A DNA stretch of 64,000 bases. Origin: Lepidodermella squamata (taxonomy: Eukaryota > Gastrotricha). This document shows, in pieces, positions 38,186-49,586 of the stretch. Where the stretch lies: contig JBLDXI010000020.1 in assembly GCA_047495785.1 (NCBI GenBank), positions 1,302,001-1,366,000 on the forward strand. Reading direction: 5' to 3'. Within the stretch, counting starts at the first letter, position 1; every line of letters begins with the position of its first letter. The translations under genes were made by a program, and so were the position numbers. The notes below the pieces were generated by a model. It did no database searches, had not been told where the DNA came from, and saw only the letters and a list, made by a program, of their open reading frames with translations.

Positions 38186-41100
38186 ATGCTGAAGTCTGCT
38201 CTCGTTGCAGTTTTAATAGCAGGTGCTGTTGAGGGTCAATCAAACGCAGCTGACCAATGCATAAAATGCGATTGGCGCACAAATTTCTGTGGATGGATGA
38301 CACAGCCTTCGGTGTCAAATGGGACTGTACACTGGGTACGGGTGGAAAGTTTCTACCCACGCACGCCGAGTAAAGACCCAACCCGAACGGATGACGTTAA
38401 CGATCAAGTCATCAGTAGTAGTGCCAGGCTAACTGCAAGCTACTTCAGCGGCCAATATATTGACCCAAGTGCCTTCAATGCTACGTCAGCAGTCGCAACA
38501 CAACAAAGCGGACCATCTTTTTCCTCCGTTAATGATATCAATATGACAAGCTGTGTCTTGCCGGAGGTGGAACTGCCCCCGCGAATTTACGCCAGTAAAT
38601 CTAGCTTTTTGCAAATTTTCGCTACGCCTATTGGTTGTGATGGTGAAATTGTTGCTTGGAGATATCTGACGGCACCGTCGCCCCTAGCCAACCAAAGACA
38701 AGTCTATGCTTCAATCTGGGAACCTCTTTCGGTTGATAACGAGACGATGATTCTAGTTGGCTGGAACCTTCTTCCGACCGGAACGATAAATGAATGGCAG
38801 CAGTTCAATATCAACAAACCTGATAGGTTTGAAATATTTAAAATATTATTAAGGAGGGTTCAATTGTTTTTCAACTCAGAATCCGCGTGATGAGGGGTCA
38901 GTTCATCGGCCTTCACTATTTAAACATCACATATACGCACGAATACTCTGTTGTACCGCATTTCGAAACCATCGACAATGTTGGACCTTACTCCTCCACT
39001 ACTGTGAAAACCTATTCTCTTGATGTCAATCATGCCAAAATTCAGGAAAACTCGGCAGTTAAAATTAACCCTTCAACGGCGTCCCGACGATTGCCGGCTA
39101 TTAAAGCGATAATAAGAACTATTAGACCACAGACCGAGTTCAAATTCATCGGCGACTTTTACATTACGGCTGAAGCTTTGCCAGCGCTGCCTATCATTGG
39201 AACCGCGCAAGTCACTTCGCCACAAATACGGGTAAATGTTTTGGATTTTATGAGAAAGTTAAGTTTCCCAATACGGGGTTGCGTAATATTATTTAGCCGA
39301 TCTTCCGCGGTGCCGCTGGGCAACTTGGACATTGCTTGTTTTTCAAGTATTTTCTGAAGCATAGCGGCGCTCAAAGATCGTCGATAACAGCTTACATAAT
39401 CACGCCAGGAGCTGAACCGGAAACATTGGTCGTCAGAAATTCAGAGACTGTAACGGGAGCCGAATCAGCTTTCAGCTCAAATCGCCACTCGCCCACGTCC
39501 CCACCATGGAGCTATGCTAATGTCAAAATTACTCAAAGAGGCAAACCCTTCTCGGTCAGATAAATAGGAAAATTGGAATAGAAGGTTCAACAACAATTTT
39601 CTGATGTGATAGATCATGTTTGAAGCGAGCCCCGCTGTTGGAGGATCAGTTTCACTAGGCAGTGTTGAGATTGGCCCAGAACCTTGCACATGTTTGACCC
39701 AGAACTTTTATCGCCGAAATGAAATTCCGTCGTTATTGTTCGACAGATACCAGAGAAACTGACATATTGATCCCAACAGCTTCAATTCAATTCGGTCTAT
39801 TACAAAATGGTAAGATAAACATGGTTTAAAATTCTACCGCGTAGTTCATAGATCTTCTCAGGATTGATGTGGAACGATGGGCAGATTCCGTATCTGATCG
39901 AAAAGGAATTCAGTAAGAACTAGATTATAAGCTATAGGAATTTCATGGCTGTATAACGACACAGGTGCTGAGGAGAGACGCTTGATCGAAGAGTCTATGG
40001 ATGAATTTCGAGATGTCACATGCATCAACTTCAAACCATACATCGCTGATTCTCAAAACCCGTACGTGTCCTATGTGAAATTCAAACGGCCCACAGCAGG
40101 CTGCTCTACGGCGAAGTTCGAGCCTATGTAAGTCAAAATTCATCTTGAACTTTGGTTTCACATGTCCGCGAATAGGTGCTCGAGCTTTGTTGGGCCCCAA
40201 GCTCCTGAGCAGTTGACACCGTTTGGTGAACATCCAGTGTTTCTCGATCCTAGATGTTTCTACCCACAGGGGAGAATCCTTCACCTACTCACTCACATTG
40301 TCGGCCTTTGGCACGAAACAAATCGTGTTAGCCGCGACAAATACGTATCAATCAAGTGGGACAATATTCTATGGTGTAATAAGCATTTTGTCAACTTTAA
40401 ATTCCTGATTTATCGGTTTTCAATGCAGATCACAAGGGAGACTTTACGCCTTATTCGTTGACCAGCCAACTTTACATGAATCAGGAGGAATTCGACGCCG
40501 AATCAGTTACGCATCTCCCACCTGACGCTTACTCCGAAGATCGTTCTTCGTACACTTTCGAAATGCTGGATGACCCGCTGCAGATACCTGGGCAACGTTA
40601 TAAGCTTTCGAAAGGGGACATTGCGAAAATTAACTTTCTCTACGCCAACTTCCGATCATGCAGCTCGATAGCTAATGCAACTAGACCGACGACAAAAAGG
40701 CGAGTTGTAACGACCGCGGAAGTGACGACGGAAGAAACAACTGTGCCAACAACAACGACATCCAGACGGCGAACGACTACAACAACAACGGACGATGTTG
40801 GAACTGAAGAAATAACAACGAAGCCAACAACAACAGCTACAACAAGAAGGATGACGACTACGGCTACAACGGAGATGACCACAGTTTCGGAGGAGACAAC
40901 GCCTATTAGAACTAGATCCACAACGCGGCCGGTTACAACTGCAGAAACGGCAACTACTTCTGCAGCAACCGAAGCCAAAACTACTCAATCTTCCTTAGCC
41001 CCGACGACCTCCTCGACAATCGCAACTACAACCAGCGATTTAACCACTACAGGGAAAACCACGTCGACTACGAACGCAGCAACTCAATCTTCAGCTGCGC

Positions 41101-41261
41101 CTGCATTGGACGTGGTCTCCTCAACATCCTCGACTGATTCAGCGCCTTCGACAGCGTTGCCCTCGAAAGATACGAATTCAACTATGGAATTTACAACAGC
41201 GGTCGATGCGGCCAGGTTTATTGCGAACAATTCTTCGAATTCATTGTTACCTTCACCTTGA
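38186..41261 (+). CDS. MAM-astacin-mucin secreted protein, predicted pseudoprotease
   Basis: Nine exons: 38186-38826, 38880-39231, 39348-39554, 39613-39691, 39747-39809, 39862-39912, 39938-40127, 40176-40375, 40429-41261; 871 residues. A signal peptide precedes an N-terminal MAM-like region (CDWRTNFCGW) and another MAM-type end (SVSLGSVEIGPEPC). Next come a short propeptide-like stretch with an ETDILIP motif (family: F/xGDI) and an astacin domain beginning LMWNDGQIPYLI. The zinc site reads HLLTHIVGLWHE (H564, H568, H574). The three His ligands are kept, but the catalytic Glu after the first His is Leu, and the Met-turn region reads SQLYM instead of SxMHY. A 180-residue Thr/Ser-rich mucin-like tail follows. 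Predicted not to be a protease; probably a zinc-binding extracellular protein. The exon 2/3 boundary (39348 or 39360) is uncertain. Confidence 0.82.
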
Positions 41262-41904
41262 GAATGTCAATTTTTCTCGGAATTTCTTGAACTATTCTTG
41301 TAATACTTTCAGATACAGCGTATCTACGATTTTGAATGCTTCGAACAAAGAAATGCTCTCTCACAAAATTTCATTTTGTATCGTTTACTTTTGACTCATC
41401 ATTTGAAGTTCCAATGAGCAGAAATTATTTGCTAGGGTGGATAAAATAAAACGGAAAAGAGGCTTTTCAACTTTCTACCCGGGAATCAAATGGCATTGTT
41501 GCTCTCGAAATTACTGCAAAACTTCGATCTGGAGGTTCAGAAACATTTTACCATCAGGAGATTATTAACTTGCCACTTGCCATATTTTTGCTACACCCAA
41601 CTCGCCAGATTTTGGCATGTCATAGCCACAACACATACCTGAAAATTTCACCTCTGCCTTGTCAATAGCATGTTTTGACGGTTTGAAACCGCATCCAACT
41701 CTTGATAATGAACAAAATTACGCTGGTCACATGCCAGCAGTCAACAAATGAAACTCTTTTGCATTAAGGAAGATTTTTTATTTTCAAATGACGATTACGC
41801 GCAAAAGTGGCAGTGATAAAAAGCAGTTCATTGAATAAGAAGCTGAGAAAATTCAAATTAAATGATAATTGAGATAATTGTCATAGTAGAACCGGTAAAA
41901 TTGT
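41262..41904. other. intergenic: astacin-like 3' side and NCAPD3 3' side
   Basis: No intact gene. It contains the decayed copy of the calmodulin-like gene 2 end described separately. Confidence 0.4.
41328..41560 (-). pseudogene. relic of the 3' end of a calmodulin-like gene
   Basis: The stretch 41382-41431 (GTTTACTTTTGACTCATCAT and on) is nearly identical to 54455-54505, which lies just 3' of calmodulin-like gene 2. Similarity continues with gaps into the last coding exon of that gene: GAGGCT, a TCGAATGGC-like segment, GTTGCTC, CTCTCGAAA, and GGTTCAGAAA against the corresponding exon end. The reading frame is broken. It looks like a duplicated and decayed gene end; alternatively it is an old dispersed repeat captured in both places. 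Confidence 0.5.
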
Positions 41905-44900
41905 TCAGTCATCACCGCTATCGCTCACAGCAACGCCTCGGCGCTTTCGGCCAGAGCTGCGCTTTTTTGGGGCTGGCGCTTCCTCTTCTTCCTCCTCCTC
42001 CTTTTCCTCCTGTTCATCAGCCTTAGCCAGGGCAGGTTCCGGCTCCTCCTCGTCATCGACCTCTTCGATAGGTCTTTCGTGCTTTTTACTACTGCCCTGA
42101 CCCGATCGCCGGTTCGAAGGGCCTGAATTTTCAGACTCAGCCCGCTGGCTTCGCGTGTCCTCCTCTTCCGACCTATTTTTCGTCTGCTTCGTTCGATGCG
42201 ACGACGAAACTACGGTCGAAGCCCGGTCATCGTCCGCATTTTCTTCTTCGTCAACAGTTTCTTGGCGATTCGTAACAGCCGCCAACATTTGCCGCTCGCG
42301 TTGGCGTTGTTGAGACTGTCGCATGTGAAATTCGAGTTCGCGATGCAGTTCCGGATCGTCAGCCAACGCATCGCCTAGCTCGGATTTGTACTCGGTGTAA
42401 GTTGAGACCAGCAAGTCGCAGACAGGGCCGAGAAGTGACGGCTTGACGCGTTCCATGAAAGCGCGAACTGAAATTACGGCCGGCAGGAGTTCTTTGATGA
42501 TGACGTGGCGCACGGCTTGCACGAGAATCGCCCTCTTAGCCTCAACGCGCTTCTCTGCGTTCTCGTCATCGACCGGCATGTCGTCCTCATCGTCGCCAAT
42601 ACCGCCACTGAAGAAAAGAAACAAATTCATATCGTAAATTCCCACTAATATATCAATAAAGAGATAACCAAACAATACTACAGGGTATCCCATAAATTGC
42701 GCAACCATATTTGACCGAAAATAAGTGAAAAGTGGGGTTTGGCGAAATTTTTGACATTGTGAGATTTTGATGCCACTTTCAAGATCTATTAACGAGGAGT
42801 CGAATCGTATGAAAAGGGGTTGATATTCATCAGGGTTGCTGAGAAAATGTGCTTCAAAGTTTAGCAGCGAAAAATGCTAATTTTGAAAAATGCGCGCTTA
42901 AAAAATCTAGTTTTTTATTGCATCAATTAAAAATAAGCCATGCAATATATTCTGATTCCATTTTTCTTATGCGCAGTCAAGATTTTTCGGGGCAATCTGA
43001 GGTGAGGAATCTTACTAGATATTCAAAAAATTTACTGGGATCAAGCTAGAGTCTCTAGGAAGACCTAAATCAGTAACACATTTCAGAGCAACTATGGGGT
43101 TTTCCGCGTTTTAAGGAGGATGGGAGCGTCCCAGAGATCTGAAATTTGAAAATTTAAAATCCTCAAGAAAAACTGAGTAAGAAAATATTGGAATCCAAGA
43201 ATCGTCTTTCTTCAAGTGAACACACTTCTTGCGATTTGCTGGAAAATACAGAATTCGCCAAACCCCACTTTTCACCTATTTTAATTCTGCAAATTTTTGA
43301 AGGAAATCGCGCTCATTTTATGAAATCAAACTTACCTTAATTGACAGAAAAAAAATTCCCCTAATAAAACTAGGTAAACCACGACGGTAATTTTGGTTTG
43401 GTAATTTTCGGTATTTTACCAGTTTGGACTAAATTTCTCCGAATTTTTTATCCCATTGACAAGTGGAATACTATTCTCGTGGCTTTTCGAATTTTTCTTC
43501 AAGATTTGTTGGTCAAGAGATACTAATTCGCCTATCATTTTAGAATTTCTGATCTCTTTTCTGTATATCTTCTTTATTCATGTTAATTATGGAGCACGCT
43601 GTTGGAATCAGTTACAAAATCATACCTGTTCGACAAGACCTTGGCGAATTTCATGCGGTCTTCACTTAGCACAAGGCATGCATCTCGGATAACAGCCTCG
43701 CCAGCCGGTTGATGCGCAACGTCGATTTCCTCCCTAACAGCCGCTAGCAACACGTTGTCAACCAACCGCCTCACCAAGCCCAACCGCTCTTCAACAGAAC
43801 CCATCGAATCAATCATGTATCGATAGATACCGAACCGTCGTTTCCGATTCGCATCACCCGAGAGACCGAGAATGACGGCCATCGTCGCCAATTGCTTCTC
43901 CTGCCTCGCGATTTGACTCTGCTGGCTCGACGGGGGCTGAGATTGCGATAGGGCTGTACCAATTTTTGCACCACCGACGTAGCCGTTGAAATAAATCATG
44001 GTTTCCACGAATTTTCGCAGGAAAAACTGCTTCTCCCGCGGTAGGACAATAGTTTCGAAATAACGAGTCGCCGCAGCTCGAATCGTCGCATCTTCATCGA
44101 TGACCGTAGTGACGAATCGGAAGAACAGAGCGTCGTGCCAACGGATGAAATTCCCGTCCAACAACCGGCCAATCGCCCCTAGAGCGTGGCGTCTCATTAA
44201 CGGCTGAGGGTCGCGAAGACACGATGCCATTTGATCGACATAGGGCTCAACGACACTCGTATGCCAAATGCACCAGTCGGTTAACACACTCAACGCAGCC
44301 ATTTTGACCAGGCTACTTTTATCACTCAGGGCTGAACTGACTACGCTGACTGAACGTAACGCTGATGTTCGATCTGCAACGCAAAGTTGGCCGATTGCGA
44401 ATAAACATTGCGATTTCACCATTTCATTAGTTTCAGAATCTTGAGCTAAATTTGTGATTTTCTGGAAAACTACATCAGTAATTTGGCTCAAACGGCCCTG
44501 GGATGATTTCGAATTCGTAGTACCAATCGCCAGCTCGCCTAAACAGCCCAATGCACTCAAGCAACGACGCATTTTCTCGTCACTCGGCTTCGTCTTGTGA
44601 TTACCCAATAGGAAATCCGTTAAGGTGGACACAACTTTTTGCACATTTTGCGGCGATAGTAGGAACAGAACTGTACCAGCCGCGCGTATTAAGGCGGCTG
44701 GAATCGTGCATTTCGATAAACGCTGGCTCAAATCTTCTGTCAAATCGTCGCGGACTTTTTTCAAGGTGGCTGGAGCGTGGGCGACTTGAGCTGCTAGCAC
44801 GCCGAGAATGCATTCCATAGTCGTTAGGGCGAGGTGAGCCGTGTTCTCAGCGTCCTTCTTAATGACTGACAGCCAAACATTACCTGGCGATAACCGGTCT

Positions 44901-47121
44901 AGGATGGCTACAGTCTTCTGCGATTCTGAGACCGTGCCAAATGCGGCGGTAACTTCACCCACCAGGAACCACGCCGCGGCTTTGTATCGGTTATTTTCTG
45001 ATTCGATAGTCTCAGCAGCGGCTTTTAAGGCGGCGTTCAACTTCGGAATCGTCCCTGCTGCTTTTGCCTTAATGTACGCGGTGAGGCCCGTGCGAAAATG
45101 GCCGGAGAATGAGCGAGCTTTCATGGCTAGAAGATTGAGCAGCGACCAGCTTAATTGCTGATCCTGAGCCATTTTCTCACCGGCCTTCGACGTTGGAATC
45201 GCGATTTGGGACATTAACTCAACGACCTTTTCTTGAATTCGTTGCTCCTGGTCGGCGATTAACGGAAGAACAGAACTCAGCCAGATTCGACCCAACCAAC
45301 CGATATCGTCACTAGCTAGCAGATTACTCGGGATGGTAGCCAGAGTTTTAATCAGCACTTCAGTTGTCGTTTTTGCAGCTTGATTACGCACCAATACCGA
45401 GCAATCAACGCAGCGTTGTGCGCAGGTTTCGAATCCGCGTCGGAAAACGACGGCTACATCAGAGCCGGGGCCGGTTTTAGCGACAAAATTGCACGACGGG
45501 GCGATCATTGGCAGGGCGGCTTCGAGCAGAAACAGAGCAGTTCGGCGGACGTGAACGCGCGAGTCATCGGCTAGGCGAATAGCGGTGGTTAGAACAGCGA
45601 TTTCGATCTCGATTTGTGGAACAGTAGGCGCTTCATCCGAAGATCGGGAATCATTATCTAAAACACATACCACAATGTTTCAACTTATTTGAGCTATTCA
45701 AGAGAGAATGATAGTTTGAATTTTGAGAACATTTTTAATGTTTGAGGTGTTCGAGAATAATGGAGGATGTTTTACCTGTAATCATATCGTTTGATTTCGA
45801 AGTAGCATTCGTTTGTGATTTCGACTGGCTCAATGATGTTAAGCAATCTCCAAGCAAGGCCAACGCTCGAATCCGCACGTTGCTCGACGAATCTTGAGTT
45901 CGAGATAGAAAATGGCGAATGATCATGTTCAACGTCCCTTCAGATGGGCTCAGTGATCGAAGACCATGCAACAGCTCAATCGCAACAACCCGACTGCCCG
46001 TTCGAGCTGATTTTCCGTAACCAACCGCCCAGTTAACTAAAGCTTCCAATTCCTGCGGTTGTGAAGTGAGGCATCTCGCCAGACGAATCGAAACTTTAAC
46101 GACTCGATCTCGATAGTCGGCTTTTTCGGGCGCTCGGTCGATTAGTTGCTGAATTACATTAGACAACTCGACTTTGACATGCAAATCTGAGCAGAGATGG
46201 GCGAGAAAATCGGCGAGTAGATCGCTTTGCCTAGCGACTTGAGCGACGATAGACGGCAACGCAGCTCCACGTTTACCTGGCTCGTCTACGCATAGCAGGA
46301 GGGGGATGAAAGCGACAAAAATCGCTCCGGCTGCGTCTTCACTTGTCACATAGCGTCGGGTCATTTCCGATATACAATACAAAGCAACGCAGCCGTGGCT
46401 TAACTGGGTGATATCAGTCTCCTTTAGCGTCAAAACACCGACTGAATTTGATGCAGCGTATTCAGGTAGTTCGGACACATCTGAGAAGGCGATACGAGCT
46501 AAAACTTCGGCGGTAACTTTGATGCATTCGACATCTTCGATGCCAGTTTCATTTATGAAATTTGGAAAGCATCGGAGTGTGTTGAGCAAAAATTTTCCAA
46601 CATTAGCCGGGCTAGTGGCGAGGTTAGCGTTGATGGCTTTCACGTCTTCCAACAGGATCAGGTACAAATGTTTCTGAAAAACGGAAAATCCGACTCCGAG
46701 TTGCTTTGAAAGAGGGGCAATTCGCAGATACAATGACGCAGCTGATAAAATGACTGGAAGAGTGTTCTTCCCAGGTGACTTCATTGAGATTTTCATAAAA
46801 GCTCCAAGAAAACTGAGCAGTTTCCGCATAATGGCAGCTGATTTCTCGCGGTTCTTCTCCACACCTTCGATGACAATTTTTGCCAGATGGTCGTCATCAA
46901 CAAGACGGCGCAAAATAGGTAGTGCTTCATCCGCAAATTTACCAATATTGGTCACCTCGGTGTGATAGGAATCATAATCTGCGTAGCCCGATCGCCACAT
47001 CTTTTCCGAGAAATCTGAAATTCACAAAGAAAAAAATGATGTAGCTCAGCATTCCGAAAATCAACCAACCATTTGAGATTAAACGTTCCGTCAGCTTGAG
47101 CAAAGCTTCAAACCCCTCCAT
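41905..47121 (-). CDS. NCAPD3: condensin II subunit D3
   Basis: Four exons (transcribed order): 47070-47121, 45776-47014, 43626-45657, 41905-42607; 1341 residues (human 1498). It is built of HEAT repeats throughout. The conserved condensin block is clear: VKSQCLFAIGQLCV, a DPQPLMRRHALGAIGRLL repeat, LFFRFVTTVIDEDATIRAAA, FVETMIYFNGYVG, then RKRRFGIYRYMID. The C-terminal 100 residues are acidic (poly-Glu) then basic (KKRSSGRKRRG), a likely regulatory and nuclear tail. D3 is the HEAT subunit that loads condensin II on chromatin for mitotic chromosome shaping. Intron 3 (42608-43625) is about 1 kb and contains a MITE-like element; the other introns are 55-118 bases. BANF1 lies 250 bases upstream on the same strand. 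Confidence 0.93.
42718..43282. mobile_element. MITE-like element in NCAPD3 intron 3
   Basis: A 29-bp terminal inverted repeat: left AAAATAAGTGAAAAGTGGGG (continuing TTTGGCGAA to 42746) and right, inverted, AAAATAGGTGAAAAGTGGGG (continuing TTTGGCGAA), one mismatch. The 565-bp interior is AT-rich and non-coding. No target-site duplication is evident. Confidence 0.65.
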
Positions 47122-47371
47122 TTAAAAAAGACACTACAAAATTTAATGAAATTAGTTTTTATTCGCAATGTGTCTTCGCGATATCGGAGTTCAATTTACA
47201 ATCTGCGACAGCCATTATTTCAGTCATAGAGAGAACAAATTGATGGTGAAAAACGTTTCGTTAACAAATCTAGGACTTGTCAAGACACAGGGAGATGAGG
47301 AAGGAGACTGGAATATGTATTTTGATAGTCAATACATAGCAATTAAAATGTGATGTCCATTCCCAGTAACT

Positions 47372-47647
47372 TCAGACAAACGCATTGGCCCATTCGCTGA
47401 GAGAACTGGAACAGTCTGATGCTTGTTTCGCATTTGCTCCAATTTCTTCTTTAAGCCACAAAATCAAAGACTCCTCGTTACGGTTGAGAAGTAAGAACTG
47501 GCCAAGTACATGGAATGCGTACTCGTAACCCGCTTCTCGGAGGCGAGCACCCAGAACATTTCCGATGCCAGGAAGATCGGCAACAGTCTTCTGCCCCATG
47601 GGCTCACCAACGAAATTCCGATGCTTTTGCGATGTGGATGTAGACAT
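47372..47647 (-). CDS. BANF1: barrier-to-autointegration factor (BAF)
   Basis: A single exon encoding 91 residues, the family's usual length (89-91), starting MSTSTSQKHRNFVGEPMG. The helix-hairpin-helix LPGIGNVLGARLREAGYE, the LGQFLLL segment and the C-terminal SLSEWANAFV match animal BAF along the whole length. The Thr/Ser at the N-terminus are the likely VRK1 phosphorylation sites. BAF dimers cross-bridge DNA and link it to lamins and LEM proteins during nuclear envelope reassembly. The in-frame upstream ATG at 47659 would add only four residues; I choose 47647 by comparison with the family. NCAPD3 follows 250 bases downstream. Confidence 0.95.
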   Translation of the reverse strand: MSTSTSQKHRNFVGEPMGQKTVADLPGIGNVLGARLREAGYEYAFHVLGQFLLLNRNEESLILWLKEEIGANAKQASDCSSSLSEWANAFV

Positions 47648-48309
47648 TTTGTAATTCAAATAAATGAAATGATCAAATCAATAGGTCTATAAAGATCAGA
47701 AAAAAGATCGGATCAGCATTCAGCAAGATATACCTCTTATTCAATGTTCAGCCAGTTTTATGTTACGACAGGTGACAGGTGTATGCAGCCCTTGAGGCTT
47801 CAAGGAGGGATCACAGATGTAATAAGTAATATGGTAAAAGTTCAAAATCAAACTCGCATGTAGTAGCTAACGGCTAAAAGATAAGATAAAGGGAAAAGAC
47901 ACTGAAATATCAATCTACGGATTTGAGCCAGAAGCGGAGAAAAGAGAAAAGGGATACATCGGGGAATGAGCGTTTTGGTTGACCTTGAAAATTCGCTCTT
48001 CTGCAACCCCAGCTGCTTCCCCCAGAAGATGAGACCTGCAGCACTCACGAGGCTCCCGCAAGGCTAAGCTTGATGAATCATTTGTTCGAAAGAGGAAGCC
48101 GCCGCTATACCCACTCTACCCTACCAGCGTAAAAAAAAACATTTTGCGCGCCAAATTAGCTTAATAATAAACATGTTTACCGAACCTTTTTAAAACAACT
48201 ATTATATATAGTTGTGATAAAATTAACAATATCGTTCAAGGTGTTTTACTGTGCGGGAATTTTGAAATTGCGTTAAAAACAGCTGATTCTCGGTTTTCGC
48301 CGTTTCAGA
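47648..48309. other. intergenic, BANF1 upstream region
   Basis: Contains the BANF1 promoter and AT-rich sequence. The 66-codon minus frame at 47848-48048 lacks support. Confidence 0.4.
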
Positions 48310-48934
48310 TTCCAGACGCTATGAAATGCTTCCCAAGCAATTGCTTCCAAAGCAACTGCTTCCCAATCACTGCTCTAGAAGCAAAGTGCTTCCCAAGCAG
48401 GTAAATAAACATGGCGTAACAATCACTGCTTCAGAAGCAGTTGCTTCCAAAGCAAATGCTTCCCAAGCAGAGTTTCGCGATTTTTCACCGATGTGCCACA
48501 AAAGTAATAAGTAATAGGAAATCGCAAGTTAAGCCGAAAATTGGATTGTTAAATTCCGAGCTAATGCTTCTCGGTCAAACTCATCTTTCGTCCTGGGTCC
48601 TAGCCGCCCTCCATTCAGATGTGAAATAAAACAAATTTTTCATTAGCTTTTTATGTTACCATTGAATTCTTTGATCGATCGGTTGATTGATCATGCAACG
48701 GATCCTTGCTCTGAGTGGCCTACAACCCGCGGTAACAGGGCTAAATAGTGAATTTCCTAAAAATTCAGCTTGCTTGAAAAGTAGTGCTTCCCAATCAATT
48801 GCTTAGGAATCAGTTGCTTGGGAAGCAGTTGATTGGGAAGCAATTGCTTGGGAAGCAGTGCTCTGTAAGCGTGCTGCTTGGGAAGCAGTTGCTTTGGAAG
48901 CAATTGCTTGGGAAGCATTTCATAGCGTCTGGAA
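48310..48934. mobile_element. foldback element 1 (TGCTTCCCAAGCA arms)
   Basis: Both ends carry the same sequence in inverted orientation, starting TTCCAGACGCTATGAAATGC. About 56 bp are a perfect inverted repeat, after which the arms (48310-48475 and 48786-48934) diverge in number and order of a 12-13 bp quasi-palindromic unit, TGCTTCCCAAGCA, and variants such as TGCTTCCAAAGCA. The roughly 310-bp centre is unique and non-coding. No target-site duplication is obvious. Long arms made of short repeats are the hallmark of Foldback-type elements. Confidence 0.75.
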
Positions 48935-49586
48935 CGGCCGGTTTTCAACTGACTATTGCGACTATTGCGACTCCTCAACTATTTTATGGTTCCTGTTTCA
49001 TTGACCCAGGTGCTAAGGGATGCGCCCCAGGCAATAAACTCAAATGATCTCTATCGCAGTGTAATGCAGTTTGCAGTTTTCTGGAGACTTCCACTAACCA
49101 CTAGGTATTTGTGTTACTTATACTTAAGGAAGCCAACTGCTAGCTACAGGTTGTTTTAGCATATCAGGAGTTTTACGGCAGTTTCAGTTGTCTGACCAAT
49201 AATTGGCACGCGATGCCTCCGATCAGTGGAACAATCGCTTCAGTTTTTTCGGCGCAAGTTCATAGATTGTCCGCTGTGAAGCTAAAAAAGGGAGATTTTG
49301 CGTGTACTTGGTGGACTAAATAACTTGATTTCCCAAACGAGTTTTCTGAAACGACGTAGCTCCGTAGAAAACAGCGATGGTCGTTTCAATGAAATAGTTT
49401 GGCAATATGCATGAAGCCCCTTGTGTCTTTCGATGTGTTCGTCTTACATTTTGATGTGCAAAGCTGTTTATGGACGAGGCTGCAAATTACTTGAGTTTTT
49501 AAATAATCATTTGGGCTGCTTAGTTTCATATTTACATATTTACCGTGTAGAAATTACTAGGAGTTGATTTATCAGTGTTCGGAAAA
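48935..49586. other. intergenic, WDHD1 upstream region
   Basis: Between the foldback element and the WDHD1 start. No gene seen; the frame at 48956-49159 is unsupported. Confidence 0.4.

Noticed and set aside
40640-40988. Long minus-strand frames opposite the Thr-rich tail of the astacin-like gene
   Set aside because: Shadow of the repetitive ACN codons of the mucin-like region on the other strand.
48326-48514. Repetitive frames (MLPKQLLPKQ...) in the foldback arms
   Set aside because: They are translations of the TGCTTCCCAAGCA repeat and occur on both strands; not a protein gene.
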